The notes under the pieces: generated by a model
What the model saw: only the letters and a program-made list of their open reading frames with translations
The model's database searches: none
Told to the model about the DNA's origin: nothing
DNA from: Minwuia thermotolerans
GTDB lineage: Bacteria > Pseudomonadota > Alphaproteobacteria > Minwuiales > Minwuiaceae
Direction: 5' to 3'
Length of the DNA: 64,000 bases
Assembly: GCF_002924445.1 (NCBI RefSeq)
Contig: NZ_PIGG01000040.1
Location: 167,126 to 231,125, forward strand
Part shown: one piece after another, positions 62,491 through 64,000 of the stretch
How the letters are laid out: each line of letters opens with the position of its first letter
Numbering within the stretch: the stretch's first letter is position 1
Translations under genes and position numbers: made by a program

Positions 62491-62737
62491 TGGTTGTTTC
62501 GGGGTCGTCGTCGGTATCGTGTCCGTCTCGGTCGACGATCAGGGTTAACCCATCGGTCCCGCGCACGCGCACGGCGTCGCCGGCCGCAAGGCCGGTAGCG
62601 CCACGCGCCGCCCAGCGTTCGCTGCGCGCCCACACATGTCCTTCGTCGCCCGACCAGTCGAGCACCTCGGCGCTGTCACCGCGTATTTCGTTGCACAGGG
62701 TACCGGCCGGCCGTCTGTAGACGCGCCAGACATAACC
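62480..62737 (-). pseudogene. nfeD: nfeD, C-terminal fragment disrupted by IS insertion
   Basis: The frame from 62737 to 62480 reads as 85 residues ending the NfeD OB-fold domain: [42 protein letters not shown]. It overlaps slipin by 11 bp, the usual slipin-NfeD arrangement. The IS left end begins exactly where the upstream reading frame is lost (62738), so the N-terminal membrane/protease part is either beyond the element or missing. Because the rest of the gene lies outside the window, disruption is certain but deletion is not. Confidence 0.8.
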
Positions 62738-62761
62738 TGACCAGCCCCCAGCGATTGGTCC
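62738..62761. repeat. IS left terminal inverted repeat
   Basis: 24 bp that match the right terminus (63976-64000) with one gap and about five mismatches. It defines the junction with the nfeD fragment. Confidence 0.7.
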
Positions 62762-62771
62762 GGGTGGAATG

Positions 62772-63674
62772 TTAGTGCATGGGCGGCTTTGCCGCCAAGC
62801 CGGCCGGCTGGTGAAGCGGAGCGGAGCCTGACGGCCAGCCTGGCGGAATGATGACCTCCGGCGCCGGTGGTCGGTAGCCGAGACGGCTGTGCGGTCGGAT
62901 CGTGTTGTAGTGACGGCGCCATTGTTCGATGACCACCTGCGCCTCCTTCAGCGTGTAGAAGATTTCCCCGTCGAGCAGCTCGTCCCGGAACCGGGCATTG
63001 AAGCTCTCGATAAAGCCGTTCTCCCAGGGTGACCCCGGCTCGATGAACGCCGTTCTGGCGCCCACCGCTGATATCCAGCGCCGCACGGCCTCGGCGACGA
63101 ACTCGGGGCCATTGTCGGAGCGAACGAAGGCCGGTGGACCGCGGAGAATGAACAGGTCCGTCAGGACGTCGATCACATCGACCGACGAGAGCTTCCGGCG
63201 AACCCGGATCGCCAGGCTCTCGCGCGTGAACTCGTCCAGCACGTTCAAGGTCCGGAAGGTCCGGCCATCATGTGTCCGGTGGTGGACGAAGTCATAGGAC
63301 CAGACATGGTTGGGCCGTTCTGCCCGCAGCCGCATGCAGGATCCGTCGCCCAGCCACAGCCGCCGCCTCTTCGGCTGCCGGGCCGGTACCTTCAACCCCT
63401 CGCGCCGCCAGAGGCGCTCGACCCGCTTGTCGTTGATCTGCCAGCCGGCCTCCCGAAGCAAGGCCGCGATCCGGCGATAGCCGTATCGGCCATACTGACG
63501 GGCCAGCTCGATCATGTCCGCCACCAGCCGGGCCTCGTCATCACGTCCACGCGGGAGATGGCGCTGCGTGGAGCGGTGCTGGCCGAGAACCCGGCAGGCC
63601 CGGCGCTCCGATATCCGGAGACGCCGGCGGACATGATCGATGCAACGTCGGCGACGCGAGGGGCTCAGAAGTTT
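62772..63674 (-). CDS. IS3-family transposase OrfB (DDE integrase core)
   Basis: About 300 codons in the -1 frame relative to orfA. The DDE catalytic core is visible: VWSYDFVHHRTHDGRTFRTLNVLDEFTRESLAI (first Asp), FVRSDNGPEFVAEAVRRWI (second Asp), and the Glu in PGSPWENGFIESFNARFRDELLDGE. The HTH_21-like upstream part (ARQYGRYGYRRIAALLREAGWQINDKRVERLWRREGLKVP) is complete. The first ATG in frame is only at 63524, so translation as an OrfAB fusion through the slippery site at 63671-63677 is expected. The frame is intact and probably active. Confidence 0.93.
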   Translation of the reverse strand, partial: KLLSPSRRRRCIDHVRRRLRISERRACRVLGQHRSTQRHLPRGRDDEARLVADMIELARQYGRYGYRRIAALLREAGWQINDKRVERLWRREGLKVPARQPKRRRLWLGDGSCMRLRAERPNHVWSYDFVHHRTHDGRTFRTLNVLDEFTRESLAIRVRRKLSSVDVIDVLTDLFILRGPPAFVRSDNGPEFVAEAVRRWISAVGARTAFIEPGSPWENGFIESFNARFRDELLDGEIFYTLKEAQVVIEQWRRHYNTIRPHSRLGYRPPAPEVIIPPGWPSGSAPLHQPAGLAAKPPMH

Positions 63675-63943
63675 CCCTTCGCAGCTTCACTCAGAATCTG
63701 CTTGTCCAGGGTCAGGTCGGAGACCGCCCGGCGCAGCCGCTCGTTCTCCTTCTCGAGCTCCTTCAGACGCCGCAGCTGATCGCCGCTCATGCCGCCATAT
63801 TCCCTGCGCCATCGGTAGAAGGTGACTTCGCTGATACCCAGCTGCCGGATCGCATCCGCCATCGACATGCCCTGGCTGTGCAGGACGTCCGCCTGGCGGA
63901 GCTTGCCCACGATCTCCTCAGGCTTGTGACGCTTCCTTGCCAT
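63665..63943 (-). CDS. IS3-family transposase OrfA (HTH protein)
   Basis: A 92-residue DNA-binding protein: MARKRHKPEEIVGKLRQADVLHSQG, then the helix-turn-helix ADAIRQLGISEVTFYRWRREYGGM, and a leucine-zipper-like end RLKELEKENERLRRAVSDLTLDKQIL. ATG 63943 is chosen because family members start MARKRH; the frame extends a little upstream to 63982. It recognises the IS ends and, when frameshifted, becomes the N-terminus of the transposase. Confidence 0.93.
   Translation of the reverse strand: MARKRHKPEEIVGKLRQADVLHSQGMSMADAIRQLGISEVTFYRWRREYGGMSGDQLRRLKELEKENERLRRAVSDLTLDKQILSEAAKGNF
63671..63677 (-). other. Programmed -1 frameshift heptamer of the IS3 element
   Basis: The last codons of orfA contain GGGAAAC (minus strand), a canonical X-XXY-YYZ slippery heptamer (G GGA AAC), two codons before the orfA stop at 63665-63667. 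A -1 slip moves ribosomes into the orfB frame that is open from this point. Confidence 0.75.
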
Positions 63944-63975
63944 CTTTGATCCTCCTTGTTCCAAAACATCAGGAT

Positions 63976-64000
63976 GGACCAATTCAATGGGGGAGGCTCA
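63976..64000. repeat. IS right terminal inverted repeat
   Basis: 25 bp at the very end of the window, reading TGAGCCTCCCCCATTGAATT then GGTCC on the minus strand, partner of 62738-62761. It lies 32 bp upstream of the orfA start. Confidence 0.7.

Larger units (their letters stand above)
62738..64000 (-). mobile_element. IS3-family insertion sequence (IS407-like group), complete
   Basis: A 1,263-bp element with imperfect terminal inverted repeats: left TGACCAGCCCCCAGCGATTG... (62738-62761), right the complement of GGACCAATTCAATGGGGGAG... (63976-64000). Both begin TGA and share the AT-TGGTCC core. Two overlapping frames, orfA and orfB, are joined by a -1 frameshift. The window ends exactly at the right terminus. 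It interrupts nfeD. A 4-bp target duplication is expected; if present, bases 64001-64004 should repeat the left flank AACC. Confidence 0.88.

Noticed and set aside
55193..64000. CRISPR array or tandem repeats in the island
   Set aside because: No regularly spaced repeats beyond the single 12-bp duplication were seen, and no cas genes.

Overview
The window is high-GC (roughly two-thirds G+C) chromosomal DNA from an alphaproteobacterium, probably a Rhodospirillales-like lineage. This rests on an Rrf2-led suf operon (sufB-C-D-S-E-T-A), a choline transporter of the rhizobial ChoXWV type, a mesaconyl-CoA hydratase of the ethylmalonyl-CoA pathway, an ATP-type PEP carboxykinase and many acyl-CoA, flavin-monooxygenase and sulfatase genes. 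The species cannot be fixed from the sequence alone.

Layout. 1-3234: rpmI-rplT-pheS-pheT operon behind its own promoter, then a MarR regulator. 3235-3733: a probable short plus-strand transcript with a strong terminator. 3734-9757: TetR regulator with a clear dyad operator, homocysteine-methyltransferase-like enzyme, GNAT, acyl-CoA ligase, a small conserved protein and pckA, which has two tandem 20-bp-spaced repeats abutting its promoter. 9977-14885: minus-strand operon of an amidohydrolase, an MscS channel, mesaconyl-CoA hydratase and a HugZ-like protein. 14954-26657: a podovirus-like structural remnant in two outward-facing blocks. The minus block holds tail fibre, two small proteins and holin. 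The plus block holds capsid, tail tubular A- and B-like proteins and a gp14-like protein. Between them lie an LLM oxidoreductase, a metallophosphatase, a small phage-like protein and a carotenoid oxygenase. 26745-38624: tspO, suf operon, choXWV and mnmA. 38792-55121: thiolase, sulfatase, SAF-domain oxidoreductase, Baeyer-Villiger-type monooxygenase, ftsK, dapC-like aminotransferase, speB-like ureohydrolase, DUF1194 protein, acyl-CoA dehydrogenase, dapE and a divergent pair of LLM oxidoreductases.

55193-64000 is an accessory island starting at a tRNA-Met(CAT) gene and less GC-biased than its surroundings. It carries a putative, apparently undescribed RiPP-like system: an XRE regulator, a stand-alone YcaO enzyme and a BTAD-type regulator on the plus strand, facing an animal-type haem peroxidase and a 133-residue protein whose middle resembles the end of a nitrile-hydratase-like leader peptide. 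After this come a slipin gene and an nfeD reading frame cut by a complete IS3-family element (62738-64000) with a canonical -1 frameshift heptamer.

A family of paired-hairpin intergenic repeats of about 70-80 bp recurs at least five times (28.0, 38.7, 43.1, 51.8 and 53.1 kb) in both orientations.
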